Assembly: GCA_947034885.2 (NCBI GenBank)
Contig: OX344754.2
Span: 20,726,501 to 20,790,500, forward strand
From: Thuidium tamariscinum
Lineage: Eukaryota; Streptophyta; Bryopsida; Hypnales; Thuidiaceae
DNA length: 64,000 nucleotides
Direction of reading: 5' to 3'
Part shown: one piece after another, positions 63,906-64,000 of the stretch
Numbering within the stretch: the stretch's first letter is position 1
Layout: every line of letters begins with the position of its first letter
Notes under the pieces: model-generated
What the model saw: the letters and a program-made list of their open reading frames with translations, nothing else
What the model was told of the DNA's origin: nothing
Databases searched by the model: none
Position numbers and translations under genes: made by a program

Positions 63906-64000
63906 GGTCCGAGTCGATGTATCTTTACTCGTCTCCGGCATCGTTTGCATCTCTGTCGAGAGTTGCGCCCGCGGCCTCTAGATTCGCAATAGCAGCAGCA

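Overview
The window is nuclear DNA of a land plant. Three things show this: a 20-exon leucine-rich-repeat receptor kinase (LRR-RLK) with GT-AG introns, TTTAGGG-type telomere-like motifs, and plant-type transposons (hAT, CACTA, PIF/Harbinger, a LINE with plant-style ORF1). The AT-rich introns and heavy transposon load would suit a bryophyte or another early-diverging lineage, but the sequence alone does not fix the species.

Left third (1-14.7 kb): a RING-H2/coiled-coil ORF runs in from the left edge. About 7 kb of repeats follow: a degenerate AT-rich tandem array, a GC-rich GTCCGCGCCCT minisatellite in large units, and a 172-bp tandem repeat. Next comes a long, nearly intact hAT transposase at 9.4-13.0 kb. 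The same GC-rich minisatellite lies directly upstream of its TATA box and again about 1 kb downstream of its stop. A hAT-like terminus (..CCCTG) ends near 14,298. I could not find the matching left terminus.

Middle (16-39 kb): one LRR-RLK gene. I rebuilt 20 exons (18,894-38,594) that join in one open frame of 1,012 codons: signal peptide, LRR ectodomain, transmembrane helix and an RD-type kinase with its core motifs intact. Its introns hold several transposons, including a head-to-tail trio with a 1.2-kb array of 13-bp units, two fold-back or terminal-repeat MITEs with visible target duplications, and TTAA-flanked elements.

Right third (39-64 kb): nested dead transposons. A LINE (44.0-47.5 kb) is interrupted by another element and cut off at a CACTA-like end. 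A minus-strand gag-like ORF with five stops (51.5-53.4 kb) lies next to an LTR-like block. A PIF/Harbinger element has a Myb-like ORF1 on + and a transposase on - (55.7-59.4 kb), the latter split by a 720-bp element. Last come a CACTA-like end with GACATC repeats and a cluster of GC-rich palindromes.

The LRR-RLK is the only host gene I can defend with confidence. Everything else recognisable is mobile or repetitive DNA. Large stretches (16.0-18.7, 40.2-43.4, 48.7-50.1, 59.4-61.6 kb) show no supportable gene.
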